This document shows positions 37,297 to 47,522 of a stretch of 64,000 nt of DNA, piece after piece. This DNA comes from an uncultured Bacteroidales bacterium. Lineage in GTDB: Bacteria; Bacteroidota; Bacteroidia; Bacteroidales; Bacteroidaceae. Each line of letters begins with the position of its first letter. The first letter of the stretch is position 1. Made by a program: the position numbers and the translations under genes. Where the stretch lies: assembly GCA_902801485.1 (NCBI GenBank), contig CADCIP010000009.1, positions 19,589 to 83,588 of the forward strand, given 5' to 3'. The notes under the pieces are model-generated. The model saw only the letters and a program-made list of their open reading frames with translations. It searched no databases and had not been told where the DNA came from.

Positions 37297-37330
37297 TTTC
37301 TACACATATAACAAGTCGGAAAGACAAAAG
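37297..37330 (-). promoter_or_regulatory. Putative autoregulated promoter of the DUF6249-sigma operon
   Basis: Minus strand: CTTTTGTCTTTCCGACTTG, then TATATGTGTAGAAA about 15 bp after TTTTGT. It shares TTTCTACAC (plus-strand view) and the ACAAAA block with the region upstream of the half-size M16 gene (30580-30613). No TAnnTTTG box is near. Confidence 0.4.
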
Positions 37331-37353
37331 GTGACGTCGGGAATAAAAAAATC

Positions 37354-38643
37354 TCAATATTTCTCTATGAAATCTGTCACCAAACGGAAAACTGGTTCGT
37401 AGCTGTCGAACTTTACGGTCTTGTAAGTGTCAAAGATGGTGTGATAGTATTGAAAAGCATCGCCTTTCTCGTTCTCCAGGAATATACAAGGTACGTGACG
37501 GAAAGCGAATGGGTAATGGTCGCTATTGGCGGCCAAATCGCCACGATGGAGAGAGGTGAAGTGCTTCTTTTCGGTGTTTATCTGATTAAACAGCTGATAG
37601 CCACGCATACCTTCGTCGCTTACCTCGCAATACTGTACAGGATTGTTGTCGCCAATCATATCTATATTAAATAAGTACTTTATTTGCGTAAGAGGTACTA
37701 TGGGGTTGTTGGCGAAAAACTCCGAACCGCGCAGGTTGGCATCCTCGCCCGAGAAGGAAAGGAAATACATATCATACTGAGGTTTATGTTTGGCGTAGTA
37801 GGCTGCCAGAGTAACGATGCAGGCGGTACCCGAAGCGTTATCGTTGGCACCGGCATAAAAGACTTTCTTGCCTAAGTTCCCCAGATGATCGTAGTGTGCA
37901 GTAAAGACATAGCAGCTATCGTGTCGTTGTCCCTCAACTTTGGCAATGACATTGAAGCACTCGTAATCCTTCAGGAACTTACTGTCGACATCCAGTTTTA
38001 CACGCTGAACATCCTTGACAGCCTCGGGTGTCACCCAGATGATGGGCTTGTCAACTACGCGATGACCATAAGCCTTAAAGAACTTAATGGGTGCGGGCCA
38101 TGTGTAGATGAGTCCGGCATTGTTGCACTCGCCTGCTTTTTGAAGCCGCTGGAAATCCTTGCTGTGACGATAGGTGAACCAGAACTCACAAGCCACCAGG
38201 CAGTTGGCATACTCAGGTTTGGCAAGGTCGGCAAACATACGGTCGGCATCGTAGTTGAGCGTATCTACGTGGTAAACGGGAAACTCACCATGTACACCGG
38301 GAGAATACTCTCGCATGGAAAAATCCACTCCGGGAGTGAGTGTTTTCCAAGTTGTTCCCTCTTTCCCGGGAGAGGGATTGCGGGTGAGGCCTTCCATCTC
38401 CATTTTTCCGCTGAACGTGTTGATGTCCAAGTTAAAAGGTTGTAATATGACTTCATCTACTCCTGCTTTTTGGTATTCTTTTTGCAAGAATTTGCCTGCC
38501 TTGTTGGCACCACCCTTGGCATAGCCTCGTCCCTGATACCTCGTGCTACTCAATTCCTTAATTACTCTCTTGTAATGCGCCAAATCCTGTGCGCTCACCG
38601 GCATGAATCCCAAAGCCAGCAAAAAAATCAGTATTTTTTTCAT
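37354..38643 (-). CDS. Secreted M28-family zinc aminopeptidase
   Basis: A 429-aa peptidase with signal peptide (MKKILIFLLALGFMPVSAQ). All five M28 metal ligands are visible: His and Asp in TAHYDHLG, Asp in YAGANDNASGTA, Glu in SFSGEDANLRGSEFF (with the catalytic Glu-Asp pair), Asp in FNIDMIGDN, and the late His in YYHTIFDTYKTV. The segment at about residues 84-100 (EGLTRNPSPGKEGTTWKTL) is encoded by a palindromic C/G-rich element (38356-38390) and looks like an insertion into a protease-associated region. It probably trims peptides in the periplasm or outside. Spacing of 103 bp to the DUF6249 gene suggests a separate promoter for the latter. Confidence 0.92.
   Translation of the reverse strand: MKKILIFLLALGFMPVSAQDLAHYKRVIKELSSTRYQGRGYAKGGANKAGKFLQKEYQKAGVDEVILQPFNLDINTFSGKMEMEGLTRNPSPGKEGTTWKTLTPGVDFSMREYSPGVHGEFPVYHVDTLNYDADRMFADLAKPEYANCLVACEFWFTYRHSKDFQRLQKAGECNNAGLIYTWPAPIKFFKAYGHRVVDKPIIWVTPEAVKDVQRVKLDVDSKFLKDYECFNVIAKVEGQRHDSCYVFTAHYDHLGNLGKKVFYAGANDNASGTACIVTLAAYYAKHKPQYDMYFLSFSGEDANLRGSEFFANNPIVPLTQIKYLFNIDMIGDNNPVQYCEVSDEGMRGYQLFNQINTEKKHFTSLHRGDLAANSDHYPFAFRHVPCIFLENEKGDAFQYYHTIFDTYKTVKFDSYEPVFRLVTDFIEKY
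38356..38390 (-). repeat. Palindromic element in frame inside the M28 gene
   Basis: TCCCTCT (38356-38362) and AGAGGGA (38371-38377) frame CCCGGG, followed by ATTGCGGGTGAGGCC. On the coding strand it reads CCTCACCCGCAATCCCTCTC and on, the kind of C-rich palindrome often seen between genes; here it encodes GLTRNPSPGKEGT without a stop. Confidence 0.65.
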
Positions 38644-38708
38644 AAATCTTCTCTAAAACCCACCACTAAAAGGGAGGCTAATATTTAAGGTTATACAAAT
38701 AATTTTTT

Positions 38709-39608
38709 TTATTTTTCACTATTCACTTCCTTTGGTTCCACATGCACAGCAATGTGTGTGTCCTCGCCATAATGGCTGCGTAGCAAGTCCTCCACCTCTG
38801 AAGCTTTATCATGCGCCTCACGAAGCGGCATATTGCCATCCATAAGGATGTGCAACTCGATGGCATAGTGGTTGCCTATCCTGCGTGTACGCAGGTCGTG
38901 CGGCTCAGCCACACCCTGGACAGAAGCCGTCAACTGAAGAATCTCGTTCTCCACTTCATCGGGCAGGGAGTGTTCCATCAAATCGCCAATGCCGTCGCGT
39001 AACAAAAAAACGGCAACCTTTATGATAAACAGACCCACTATGACGGATGCTATAGGGTCGAGCACCGTCCACTTTTGTCCCAAGAATATGGCGCCGCCAA
39101 TACCAATGGCCGTACCGACGGATGAAAGAGCATCGCTCCTGTGATGCCATGCATTGGCTTCTATCGCCTGCGAGTGAAGCTTTCGGGCCTCGACCATAGA
39201 ATAACGGAACGTGCTCTCTTTGAGGACAATTGACAACACTGCCGCCCACAAAGCTAACAATCCGGGGGCCTGCAACTGCGCCCCTCCGACCCAAGCAACA
39301 ACCTTTGTGGCACCTCCATAAACAATGCCAATGGCCACCAACAACAAGGCAATGCCAATGATAGTCATGGCCAGCGTCTCGTATTTGCCATGGCCGTAAT
39401 CGTGCGACTTATCCTGAGGCTTTCCACTGATATGAACAAAGAAAATGACAATGACGTCCGTCACAAAATCGCTGAGCGAATGGATGGCATCAGCCACCAT
39501 TGCAGCACTGTGGCCCATGATTCCGGCAACAAACTTGGAAACCAGCAGAACCACGTTTACTACGCCTCCAACCAGCGTAACTTTGTATATTTGACGGCTC
39601 CTTTCCAT
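38709..39608 (-). CDS. Cation diffusion facilitator (CDF) metal exporter
   Basis: An inner-membrane divalent-metal/proton antiporter of about 299 aa. Start taken at ATG 39608 (MERSRQIYKVTLVGGVVN); an ATG 18 codons upstream adds a non-conserved leader and overlaps the divergent promoter region. Six membrane helices; the metal site residues are in ADAIHSLSDFVTD (helix 2, H-x-x-x-D) and WHHRSDALSS (helix 5, H-x-x-x-D). The C-terminal cytoplasmic ferredoxin-like domain includes HDLRTRRIGNHYAIELHILMD. The histidine at the first site suggests zinc-type selectivity, but this is inference. Divergent from the phosphatase operon. Confidence 0.92.
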   Translation of the reverse strand: MERSRQIYKVTLVGGVVNVVLLVSKFVAGIMGHSAAMVADAIHSLSDFVTDVIVIFFVHISGKPQDKSHDYGHGKYETLAMTIIGIALLLVAIGIVYGGATKVVAWVGGAQLQAPGLLALWAAVLSIVLKESTFRYSMVEARKLHSQAIEANAWHHRSDALSSVGTAIGIGGAIFLGQKWTVLDPIASVIVGLFIIKVAVFLLRDGIGDLMEHSLPDEVENEILQLTASVQGVAEPHDLRTRRIGNHYAIELHILMDGNMPLREAHDKASEVEDLLRSHYGEDTHIAVHVEPKEVNSEK

Positions 39609-39680
39609 AGGAAAATGCGATTTTGCCAACAAAATTACCACTTTATTCTCAGAATCGGCCAAAAAATGCAGAAAAAGTGC

Positions 39681-39688
39681 TAAATTTG
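39681..39688 (+). promoter_or_regulatory. -7 box of the phosphatase-typA operon promoter
   Basis: TAAATTTG at 39681-39688 fits TAnnTTTG, 49 bp before the phosphatase ATG. No clear TTTG is found 19-21 bp upstream, so the -33 element is weak or degenerate. Confidence 0.5.
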
Positions 39689-39737
39689 TGCCGCAAATAG
39701 AATTTTTATCAAAAATAAAATAAAAAACGATACTATT

Positions 39738-41147
39738 ATGAAACAGCGAATCCTCGGCTGCCTGTTGGCAGTTCTTATGAGTCTTAGCGCTATGGCAGAA
39801 GTGAAGTACGTATTCTACTTCATTGGCGATGGCATGGGTGTGAACCAGATTAACGTTACAGAAACCTATCAGGCTGCCTTGAAGGGCAAGATAGGTTTTG
39901 AACCCCTCTTGATGTCGAGTCTCCCCGTTGTGGGTATGGTGAATACCTATTCTGCAACGAATGGTGTCACCGACTCAGCTGCCGGTGGCACAGCCTTAGC
40001 TACCGGAAAGAAGACCAAGAACGGCGCCATTGGCGTATTGAAGGATTTGCAGACTCCCTGCTATAGCATTGCTCAGTGGGCTAAGAACTCTGGCAAGGCC
40101 GTAGGTGTGGCTACCTCGGTAGCTGTTACCCATGCAACCCCCGCCTCCTTCTTTGGTCATCAGCCCGACCGTAACATGTACTATGAATTGGGTAAAGACT
40201 TGTGCAAGAGCGGATTCGACTTCTTTGGTGGTTCCGATTTCCATCGCCCCTATACCAAGGAGGGTGAGCCCTCGCTGCACGAGCAGGCTAAGGCTGCCGG
40301 CTACACCATTGTTAAGGGTTATAAGGAGTATATGAAGAAGGGTCGTCAGGCAGAGAAACTCTGTCTCTTTCAGAGCGATAAGGCAAACGAGAAGCTGGCC
40401 AGCGACCAGATTCCTTATGCACTGGACCGGACAAAGGATGACCTGACACTAGAGGAGATTGTACGCGCCGGTATCAACTTCCTGAGCTCAAAGAACACCG
40501 ACGGTTTCTTCTTCGAAGTAGAAGGCGGTATGATTGACTGGGCTTGCCACAGCAACGATATCGGTAACTGTATCAATGAGGTTATTGACTTTGATAAGGC
40601 CATTAAGGTGGCTTATGAGTTCTATGAGCAGCACCCCGATGAGACTATCATCGTAATCAGTGCCGACCACGAGACTGGCGGTCTGGTAATGGGTGTTGGA
40701 CCTTATGAGATTCATACCGACCTATTGAAGTACCAGCGTAAGAGCATCAATGAGTTGAAGTGGATGCTGAGAGAGCAGTACAAGAAGGCTCCCAAGAAGT
40801 TTACATGGGAAGCAGTAGATAAGGTGCTGAAGGAAGAGATGGGCTTTGGCGCAGGTATCGACCTGAACGACAAGCAGAAAGAACGTATTCAGAACCGTTG
40901 GAAGGAAATAGAGAAAGCTATAAAGGAAGATAAGAAAGTGAACGACCGCATTGGTGACCTGTGCGAAACTACTAAGCACATCCTAAGCGAGGTGGCTATG
41001 ATCAGTTGGGCCAGCGGCGGACATTCAAACGGCTATGTACCCATCTATGCTATCGGTCCTGGCACAGAGATTTTCCAGGGACGTATCGATAACATAGAGA
41101 TCGCTCCGGGTATGGCCAAAATTGCCGGCTATAAGGTAGAACAATAA
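39738..41147 (+). CDS. Alkaline phosphatase
   Basis: A 469-aa periplasmic metalloenzyme that releases phosphate from phosphomonoesters. Signal peptide ends SLSAMAE. The nucleophile Ser80 is in GVTDSAAGGTALATGKK; metal ligands are in IGDGMGVNQ, in VEGGMIDWACHSND and in SADHETGG; the late His is in WASGGHSNG. It lacks the extra insertions of E. coli PhoA and is closer to the short Bacteroidetes type. It is first in a tightly packed plus-strand unit, with typA 6 bp downstream. Confidence 0.93.
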   Translation: MKQRILGCLLAVLMSLSAMAEVKYVFYFIGDGMGVNQINVTETYQAALKGKIGFEPLLMSSLPVVGMVNTYSATNGVTDSAAGGTALATGKKTKNGAIGVLKDLQTPCYSIAQWAKNSGKAVGVATSVAVTHATPASFFGHQPDRNMYYELGKDLCKSGFDFFGGSDFHRPYTKEGEPSLHEQAKAAGYTIVKGYKEYMKKGRQAEKLCLFQSDKANEKLASDQIPYALDRTKDDLTLEEIVRAGINFLSSKNTDGFFFEVEGGMIDWACHSNDIGNCINEVIDFDKAIKVAYEFYEQHPDETIIVISADHETGGLVMGVGPYEIHTDLLKYQRKSINELKWMLREQYKKAPKKFTWEAVDKVLKEEMGFGAGIDLNDKQKERIQNRWKEIEKAIKEDKKVNDRIGDLCETTKHILSEVAMISWASGGHSNGYVPIYAIGPGTEIFQGRIDNIEIAPGMAKIAGYKVEQ

Positions 41148-41153
41148 ACATAT

Positions 41154-42953
41154 ATGCAGAGTATTAGAAACATAGCAATCATTGCCCACGTAGATCACGG
41201 AAAGACTACGTTGGTAGATAAGATGTTGCTGGCCGGTAACCTTTTCCGCGAGAACCAGCAGACAGGTGAATTGATGTTGGATAACAACGAGTTGGAGCGT
41301 GAGCGCGGAATCACCATCCTCTCTAAGAACGTTAGTATTAATTACAAGAACACCAAGATAAACATCATTGACACTCCGGGCCATAGCGATTTTGGCGGTG
41401 AAGTAGAGCGTGTACTGAATATGGCCGACGGATGCCTCTTGTTGGTAGATGCCTTTGAGGGTCCTATGCCTCAGACGCGTTTCGTGCTGCAGAAGGCATT
41501 GCAGATCGGTCTAAAGCCCGTTGTGGTCATCAACAAGGTGGACAAACCCAATTGCCGGCCCGAAGAGGTTTACGAGATGGTATTCGACCTGATGTGTGAC
41601 TTGGATGCAACGGAAGACCAGTTAGACTTCCCTGTTATCTACGGTTCAGCCAAGAACGGATGGATGAGTGAAGACTGGAACAAGCCGACAGATAACATTA
41701 CCTATCTGCTGGACAGTATACTGGAATTCATCCCTGCACCCGAAGTGCTGGAGGGTACGCCCCAAATGCTCATCACCAGTCTGGATTACAGCAATTACAC
41801 AGGTCGTATTGCTGTAGGACGAGTACACCGTGGCACTTTGAAGGAGGGAATGAATATTACCATTGTTCATCGCGACGGCAGTAAAGAAAAGACAAAAATC
41901 AAGGAACTGCATACTTTCACGGGTATGGGTCGCCAGAAAATCGCAGAAGTATCAAGTGGCGATATCTGTGCCATTGTCGGCTTGGAGAATTTTGAAATTG
42001 GAGATACCATCTGCGATTTCGAAAACCCAGAACCGCTGCCACCCATCAGCATTGATGAGCCCACCATGAGTATGCTCTTTACCATTAACGACTCTCCGTT
42101 CTTTGGCAAAGAAGGTAAATATTGCACCAGCCGTCATATCGGCGAGCGTCTGGCCAAAGAGCTGGAGAAGAACCTGGCACTCCGGGTGGAAACGCCAGAG
42201 GGATATACCGACCGTTGGATAGTTTCGGGCCGTGGTGTGCTGCACCTGAGTGTATTGATTGAAACCATGCGTCGCGAAGGCTATGAACTGCAAGTAGGGC
42301 AGCCTCAGGTAATTTATAAGGAGATTGAAGGCATAAAGTGCGAACCCATAGAGGAGATGACCATCAATGTACCTGAGGAATTTGCCAGCAAGATGATAGA
42401 TATGGTTACCCGCCGTAAGGGTGAGATGACCAGTATGGAGAGTCAGGGTGAACGTGTGAACATTGAGTTTAATATTCCCAGCCGTGGCATCATCGGTCTG
42501 CGTACCAATATGCTGACAGCCAGTCAGGGCGAAGCTATTATTGCACACCGCTTCAAGGAGTATCAGCCATATAAAGGCGAAATAACCCGACGTGTGAACG
42601 GATCACTTATTGCCTTGGAGAGTGGAAACGCATATGCATACGCTATAGACCATCTTCAGGACAGAGGGCGCTTCTTTATTGAGCCTCAAGATCAAGTATA
42701 TGCTGGCCAGGTGGTTGGAGAGCATGTTCACGACAACGATATTGTGATAAACGTATGCAAAGCTAAGCAACTGACCAATGTACGAGCCAGTGGAACGGAT
42801 GAGAAAGCACATATTATACCTGCCACCATCTTTTCATTGGAAGAGGCACTGGAATACATCAAGGAAGATGAGTATGTAGAGGTAACCCCCAAGAGCATGC
42901 GTATGCGCAAGGTGATTCTGGATCATCTGGAGAGGAAAAGAGCGAATAAATAG
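41154..42953 (+). CDS. typA: Translational GTPase TypA/BipA
   Basis: A 599-aa ribosome-associated GTPase of the EF-G-like group, involved in 50S assembly and stress growth. G1 is [14 protein letters not shown], the switch region is [12 protein letters not shown]3 is [17 protein letters not shown]4 is NKVDKPN. A domain II barrel follows ([19 protein letters not shown]), then two EF-G-like domains and the BipA-specific C-terminus ([18 protein letters not shown]). Length is normal. Six bp after the phosphatase stop; nhaD-like gene 15 bp downstream. Confidence 0.97.
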   Translation: MQSIRNIAIIAHVDHGKTTLVDKMLLAGNLFRENQQTGELMLDNNELERERGITILSKNVSINYKNTKINIIDTPGHSDFGGEVERVLNMADGCLLLVDAFEGPMPQTRFVLQKALQIGLKPVVVINKVDKPNCRPEEVYEMVFDLMCDLDATEDQLDFPVIYGSAKNGWMSEDWNKPTDNITYLLDSILEFIPAPEVLEGTPQMLITSLDYSNYTGRIAVGRVHRGTLKEGMNITIVHRDGSKEKTKIKELHTFTGMGRQKIAEVSSGDICAIVGLENFEIGDTICDFENPEPLPPISIDEPTMSMLFTINDSPFFGKEGKYCTSRHIGERLAKELEKNLALRVETPEGYTDRWIVSGRGVLHLSVLIETMRREGYELQVGQPQVIYKEIEGIKCEPIEEMTINVPEEFASKMIDMVTRRKGEMTSMESQGERVNIEFNIPSRGIIGLRTNMLTASQGEAIIAHRFKEYQPYKGEITRRVNGSLIALESGNAYAYAIDHLQDRGRFFIEPQDQVYAGQVVGEHVHDNDIVINVCKAKQLTNVRASGTDEKAHIIPATIFSLEEALEYIKEDEYVEVTPKSMRMRKVILDHLERKRANK

Positions 42954-42968
42954 TTGAGAGTTTAGAGT

Positions 42969-44267
42969 ATGGAGCATATTATACCAACATGGTTGCTGAT
43001 ACCTTTTGTCTGTCAGCTTCTTTGTATTGCAGTCTTCCCACTTACCAAGTTTGAACATTGGTGGGAAAATAATACGCATAAACTGTCTGTTTCCTTTTTA
43101 CTTGGGCTACCAGTTGCATATTGGCTATGTACACATGGTATGACACATGAGTTGGAGCATCAGATGGTGTATGACTACGTGCCCTTTATCCTGCTGCTAA
43201 TGGCATTGTTCGTGACCACAGGCGGCATCTGCATCAAGGGCGACCTCAGGGCTACCCCGCTGATGAACTGCGCCATCCTGAGCACAGGTTTCCTGCTGGC
43301 TTCCTTTATGGGAACAACAGGTGCAGCTATGCTGCTTATCCGCTTACTGCTACAGACAAACAGTCAGCGCAAGTACACCACTCATACGGTACTGTTCTTC
43401 ATAGCTATGGTGGCTAACTGCGGAGGTATCCTTACCCCGTTAGGCGACCCCCCATTGTTCCTGCTCTTCCAAAAGGGCACACCCTTTGACTGGTTCCTGG
43501 GCTTAGCTCCCGAATGGCTGACGACAGGACTCTTGATGCTGCTGGTTTACTTTGTGATGGACAGTATCTTCTACAAGCGAGAGGCTCACGAGAGACTGAA
43601 AGCCGACGAGGCAGAACAGGAGGAAATTACCGTTACCGGACTTATCAATCTGATATGGCTGGCAGGTGTGATACTAAGCACCATGTTCATCAACAGTACC
43701 TACATCCCCGCTATGGGTGAGCCTGATGCACCCTTCTATCTGAAGCTACTCAGGGAATGGGCTTTCATACTGATTATCATTCTATCAGTTCTTACGACAA
43801 AGAAGGAAGTACGTACCGACAATAACTTTGCCTGGGCACCCATCCTGGAGGTAGCTTGTGTATTCTGTGGCATTTTTGCGACCATGATTCCGGCATTGAT
43901 GTACCTTCGGCAACATCCGTTGCCCATTACAGAACCCTGGCAGTTTGTTTATTGCACAGGAGCACTGTCGGCTTTCCTGGATAATGCACCCACCGCAATG
44001 GTGTTCCACGCTACCGCCACAACGCTGTCTGATCCCACAGCAACCAATCTGGTGGCAGGTGTGTCAGAGCCCTTGCTACGTGCCATATCCATGGGCGCTG
44101 TATTCTTCGGTTCTATGACATACATAGGCAACGGCCCTAACTTCATGGTGAAGAGCATTGCAGAGCAGAACGGATTCCGTATGCCTAGCTTCTTTGTCTA
44201 TATGCTGAAGTTCTCGCTCATCATCTGCCTGCCCATCTTCATCATTGTTCAACTGTTATTCCTGTAA
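42969..44267 (+). CDS. Na+/H+ antiporter of the NhaD/CitMHS (IT superfamily) type
   Basis: A 432-aa polytopic inner-membrane protein with about 11-12 helices. Family landmarks: GGILTPLGDPPLFLLF in the first half and the repeated counterpart TYIGNGPNFMVKSIAE in the second, plus SAFLDNAPTAMVF, a typical NhaD-type helix break. Likely exports Na+ in exchange for protons; the ion cannot be proved from sequence, and members are variously annotated as sodium:proton antiporters or citrate-type transporters. The ATG follows TAGTTGAGAGTTTAGAGT, repeat-type words also used as spacers elsewhere. metF starts 7 bp downstream. Confidence 0.85.
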   Translation: MEHIIPTWLLIPFVCQLLCIAVFPLTKFEHWWENNTHKLSVSFLLGLPVAYWLCTHGMTHELEHQMVYDYVPFILLLMALFVTTGGICIKGDLRATPLMNCAILSTGFLLASFMGTTGAAMLLIRLLLQTNSQRKYTTHTVLFFIAMVANCGGILTPLGDPPLFLLFQKGTPFDWFLGLAPEWLTTGLLMLLVYFVMDSIFYKREAHERLKADEAEQEEITVTGLINLIWLAGVILSTMFINSTYIPAMGEPDAPFYLKLLREWAFILIIILSVLTTKKEVRTDNNFAWAPILEVACVFCGIFATMIPALMYLRQHPLPITEPWQFVYCTGALSAFLDNAPTAMVFHATATTLSDPTATNLVAGVSEPLLRAISMGAVFFGSMTYIGNGPNFMVKSIAEQNGFRMPSFFVYMLKFSLIICLPIFIIVQLLFL

Positions 44268-44274
44268 TCATTAC

Positions 44275-45228
44275 ATGAACGTAATAGACATTATCAATAA
44301 AAAGCAGGGAACAGCCTTTTCTTTCGAGGTGCTTCCGCCACTGAAGGGAACAGGGACACAGAATCTTTTCAGGACGATAGAGCAACTGCTGGAGTTTGAC
44401 CCACGGTATGTGAACATCACTACGCACCGTAGCGAATATGTGTACCATGAGATGGGCAACGGTCTGATGCAACGTCAGCGTATCCGTCGAAGACCAGGCA
44501 CCATTGCCATCGCTGCATCCATTCAACAGAAATATGGCCTGCATGTTGTGCCTCATATTGTATGCAGTGGCAACAACAGGGAAGATCTGGAATATATGCT
44601 GTTGGACTTACAGTTTCTGGGTGTGAATGATTTGCTGGTACTTCGTGGCGACAAAGCCAAGGAAGATGCCAGTTTCCAACCTACAGGAGACGGGCCAGCC
44701 CACGCCACCGAACTGATAGAACAAATAAACAAGTTCAATGCAGGACAGTTCTGGGACGGTTCTACCATAAAAGTACCTGGGGTGCCATTCCAGTACGGAG
44801 TAGCCTGTTATCCAGAGAAGCATGAAGAAGCCGCGAACTTAGAAACAGATCTTCAAGTGTTGAAACTGAAAGCCGATATGGGAGCCCAGTATGCGGTAAC
44901 CCAGCTTTTCTATGACAACGAAAAATATTTCCGTTTCGTAGAGATGGCACGCGAAGCAGATATCAACATACCTATCATTCCGGGTTTAAAACCCCTGGCT
45001 AAAATGAGCCAGCTTTCCGTTATTCCCAAAACATTCCATTGCGACCTGCCTTCCGAACTTTATACCGAGGCTGTTAAATGCAAGACAGACGAAGAGGTAA
45101 AGCATGTGGGCATAGAATGGTGTGTTAAGCAATGTAAGGAATTGATGCAGAAAGGTGCCCCCAGTCTGCACTTCTATACGGTGAGTGCAGTGGACAGCAT
45201 TGCCCAGATTGCTAAACAAATATATTAG
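44275..45228 (+). CDS. metF: Methylenetetrahydrofolate reductase
   Basis: A 317-aa flavoenzyme that reduces 5,10-methylene-THF to 5-methyl-THF for methionine synthesis. Start taken at ATG 44275 (MNVIDIINKKQGTAFSFEVLPP), because an upstream in-frame ATG overlaps the antiporter's end. Motifs: FSFEVLPPLKG with the catalytic Glu, RYVNITTHRSEY, LLVLRGDK with the FAD-binding region, and AQYAVTQLFYDNEKYF. No regulatory C-terminal domain (as usual for bacteria). Sits 6 bp before holB. Confidence 0.95.
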   Translation: MNVIDIINKKQGTAFSFEVLPPLKGTGTQNLFRTIEQLLEFDPRYVNITTHRSEYVYHEMGNGLMQRQRIRRRPGTIAIAASIQQKYGLHVVPHIVCSGNNREDLEYMLLDLQFLGVNDLLVLRGDKAKEDASFQPTGDGPAHATELIEQINKFNAGQFWDGSTIKVPGVPFQYGVACYPEKHEEAANLETDLQVLKLKADMGAQYAVTQLFYDNEKYFRFVEMAREADINIPIIPGLKPLAKMSQLSVIPKTFHCDLPSELYTEAVKCKTDEEVKHVGIEWCVKQCKELMQKGAPSLHFYTVSAVDSIAQIAKQIY

Positions 45229-45234
45229 AGAGAT

Positions 45235-46365
45235 ATGGCATTCGGATTTCAGCAGGTAATAGCACAGCAAGACGTAAAGGCACATCTCCTACAAATGGCA
45301 GGAGAGAACCAGTTGCCGCATGCCATGATGTTCTGTGGACCTCAAGGGTCAGGCAAGTTGCCTCTTGCGCTGGCCTTTGCCCGATATCTGCTATGTACAG
45401 AGCCAACAGACAGCGATGCTTGCGGTGAATGTACAGGATGCCATATGCTAGACAAATGGGCTCATCCCGACCTCCATTTCTCTTTCCCTGTATTCAAGGG
45501 AAAATCATCAGACCATCCTGTGTCAGACGATTTCTTAGAGGCTTGGCGTAATCAGTTGCTGACGAATCCGTATTTTGATACAGAGATGTGGTTGAATGAT
45601 ATCAAGGCAGAGAATCAGCAGATAACATTCTATGTACAGGAGAGCGATGCATTGCAAAGGAAACTGGCATTAAAATCCAGTCAGGGAGGCCGTAAGGTGG
45701 TTTTGATGTGGTTGCCCGAGAAAATGAGTCAGGAGGTAGCCAACAAACTACTTAAACTAATAGAGGAACCACCTTTACATACCTACTTCCTGCTTGTAAG
45801 TGAGGACCCGGAAATGGTGCTTGGCACCATACAAAGCAGAGTCCAGCGCATAACCGTGCCATCGCTTACTGAAGATGAAATTACCGATGCGCTGATAACT
45901 TTGCATGCAGTGCCCCAGGATTTGGCTCAAAATATTGCCCACATATCACGTGGTAATTTCACAGAAGCCCTGAAACGTCTGGAAGCAGGAAACGAGCAGC
46001 AACTGTTCTTTGATCTTTTTGTACAACTGATGAGAAGCAGTTATATGAGGAGCCTAAAGGACCTGCAGGCTTGGACGCAAAGTGTGAAAGAGTTGGGACG
46101 TGAACGTCAGAAGCGTATGCTGGATTATTTCCAGCGACTGTTACGCGAGAATTTCATGTACAATTTCCACAACAAGGAAATGAGCTATATGACAAAGGAA
46201 GAAGAACAGTTCGGTCAGAAATTTGCTCCCTTCATAAACGAGACTAATGTAATAGGAATAATGGACGAACTCAGTGATGCACAACGCGACATTGAGCAGA
46301 ATGTAAATGCGCAAATGGTATTCTTTGATTTCGCCCTTAAAATGATAATACTGTTAAAGAAATAA
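45235..46365 (+). CDS. holB: DNA polymerase III delta' subunit
   Basis: A 376-aa clamp-loader subunit. N-terminal AAA+ domain with FGFQQVIAQQDVKAHL, altered Walker A CGPQGSGKLPLA (Leu in place of Thr/Ser, expected for a non-hydrolysing delta'), and the zinc module CGECTGCHML; sensor region VANKLLKLIEEPPLHTYFLLVSED followed by SRVQRI. The C-terminal collar domain extends to the end. Its TAA overlaps the ricT ATG by 1 bp. Confidence 0.92.
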   Translation: MAFGFQQVIAQQDVKAHLLQMAGENQLPHAMMFCGPQGSGKLPLALAFARYLLCTEPTDSDACGECTGCHMLDKWAHPDLHFSFPVFKGKSSDHPVSDDFLEAWRNQLLTNPYFDTEMWLNDIKAENQQITFYVQESDALQRKLALKSSQGGRKVVLMWLPEKMSQEVANKLLKLIEEPPLHTYFLLVSEDPEMVLGTIQSRVQRITVPSLTEDEITDALITLHAVPQDLAQNIAHISRGNFTEALKRLEAGNEQQLFFDLFVQLMRSSYMRSLKDLQAWTQSVKELGRERQKRMLDYFQRLLRENFMYNFHNKEMSYMTKEEEQFGQKFAPFINETNVIGIMDELSDAQRDIEQNVNAQMVFFDFALKMIILLKK

Positions 46366-47522
46366 TGGAGTACAACTATAAATGCGGATGCAGGGGACGT
46401 GGTCTCTGCGCCAAAGGCAGTAATACAGGTCACTATGGTCAGTTGAATACTTTCAACTATCTGGCAGACATTCCCGACAACCAAGAGGTAACAGATTTGG
46501 TGGAGGTCCAATTCAAAAATACGCGAAAGGGGTACTTCCATAACATCAATAACCTGCCATTACAAAATGGCGACCTTGTTGCTGTAGAAGCAACAGCCGG
46601 ACATGATATCGGAACGGTAACCCTAACGGGAAAACTGGTAGCTCTACAGATTAAGAAAGCTAATCTGAGGAGCAACGAGGAGATAAAACGGATCTATCGT
46701 ATTGCACGCCCAAATGATTTGGAACGTTATGAGGCTGCCAAGGCTCGTGAGCACGAAACCATGATTAAAAGCCGTCAGATAGCAAAAGACTTGGGATTGG
46801 AGATGAAAATTGGTGATGTAGAATACCAAGGTGACGGGAATAAAGCCATCTTCTATTACATTGCCGATGGCAGAGTAGATTTCCGCCAACTCATCAAAGT
46901 GCTGGCAGAAGAATTCCGTGTGCGCATCGAGATGAAGCAAATTGGAGCCCGTCAAGAGGCTGGACGCATCGGCGGTTTCGGGCCGTGTGGACGCGAACTC
47001 TGTTGTGCTACCTGGATGAAGAACTTTATAAGTGTAGGAACCGGTTCAGCCCGTTTTCAGTATCTGAGCCTGAACCCCCAGAAATTAGCCGGTCAGTGTG
47101 CCAAACTAAAATGCTGCATGAATTATGAGGTTGACCAATACATCGAGGCAGGGCAGAAACTGCCCCAGCGTGACGTGATACTAATCAGTGAAGAAGGAGA
47201 ACACTACTTCTTTAAGGCTGATGTGTTGAGCGGTATGGTAACCTATTCTACCGACAAACGTTTAGCTGCCAATTTGGTAACAATCTCTGCGGAGCGAGCC
47301 CTTGAAGTCTTTGCCATGAACCAGAAGGGCGAGAAACCCGCCACACTTGAGTTGGGCGGACGGAAAGAACCCGAGCGCCCGGTTGACCTTGCCACTCAAG
47401 ATGATTTGAACCGCTTCGACAAGAAGAAAAAGAAGAAAAAGAAGAAAAAAACACATCATCGTACCGATGGTGAAGACAATATGCAACCTAACGCTATCGG
47501 GAAAGAACCTCAGGATGCTTAG
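46365..47522 (+). CDS. PSP1/RicT (YaaT)-family protein with polylysine tail
   Basis: A 385-aa cytoplasmic protein. N-terminal CGCRGRGLCAKG and the internal GGFGPCGRELCCATW and CAKLKCCMNYE carry conserved cysteines that in the RicT family take part in iron-sulfur cluster binding; VEVQFKNTRKGYFHN is the PSP1 domain start. In Bacillus RicT/YaaT forms a complex affecting RNA processing; the role in Bacteroidetes is not established. The C-terminal tail has a stretch of ten Lys encoded by alternating AAG and AAA codons, then an acidic end. It overlaps holB by 1 bp and gldH by 8 bp. Confidence 0.87.
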   Translation: MEYNYKCGCRGRGLCAKGSNTGHYGQLNTFNYLADIPDNQEVTDLVEVQFKNTRKGYFHNINNLPLQNGDLVAVEATAGHDIGTVTLTGKLVALQIKKANLRSNEEIKRIYRIARPNDLERYEAAKAREHETMIKSRQIAKDLGLEMKIGDVEYQGDGNKAIFYYIADGRVDFRQLIKVLAEEFRVRIEMKQIGARQEAGRIGGFGPCGRELCCATWMKNFISVGTGSARFQYLSLNPQKLAGQCAKLKCCMNYEVDQYIEAGQKLPQRDVILISEEGEHYFFKADVLSGMVTYSTDKRLAANLVTISAERALEVFAMNQKGEKPATLELGGRKEPERPVDLATQDDLNRFDKKKKKKKKKKTHHRTDGEDNMQPNAIGKEPQDA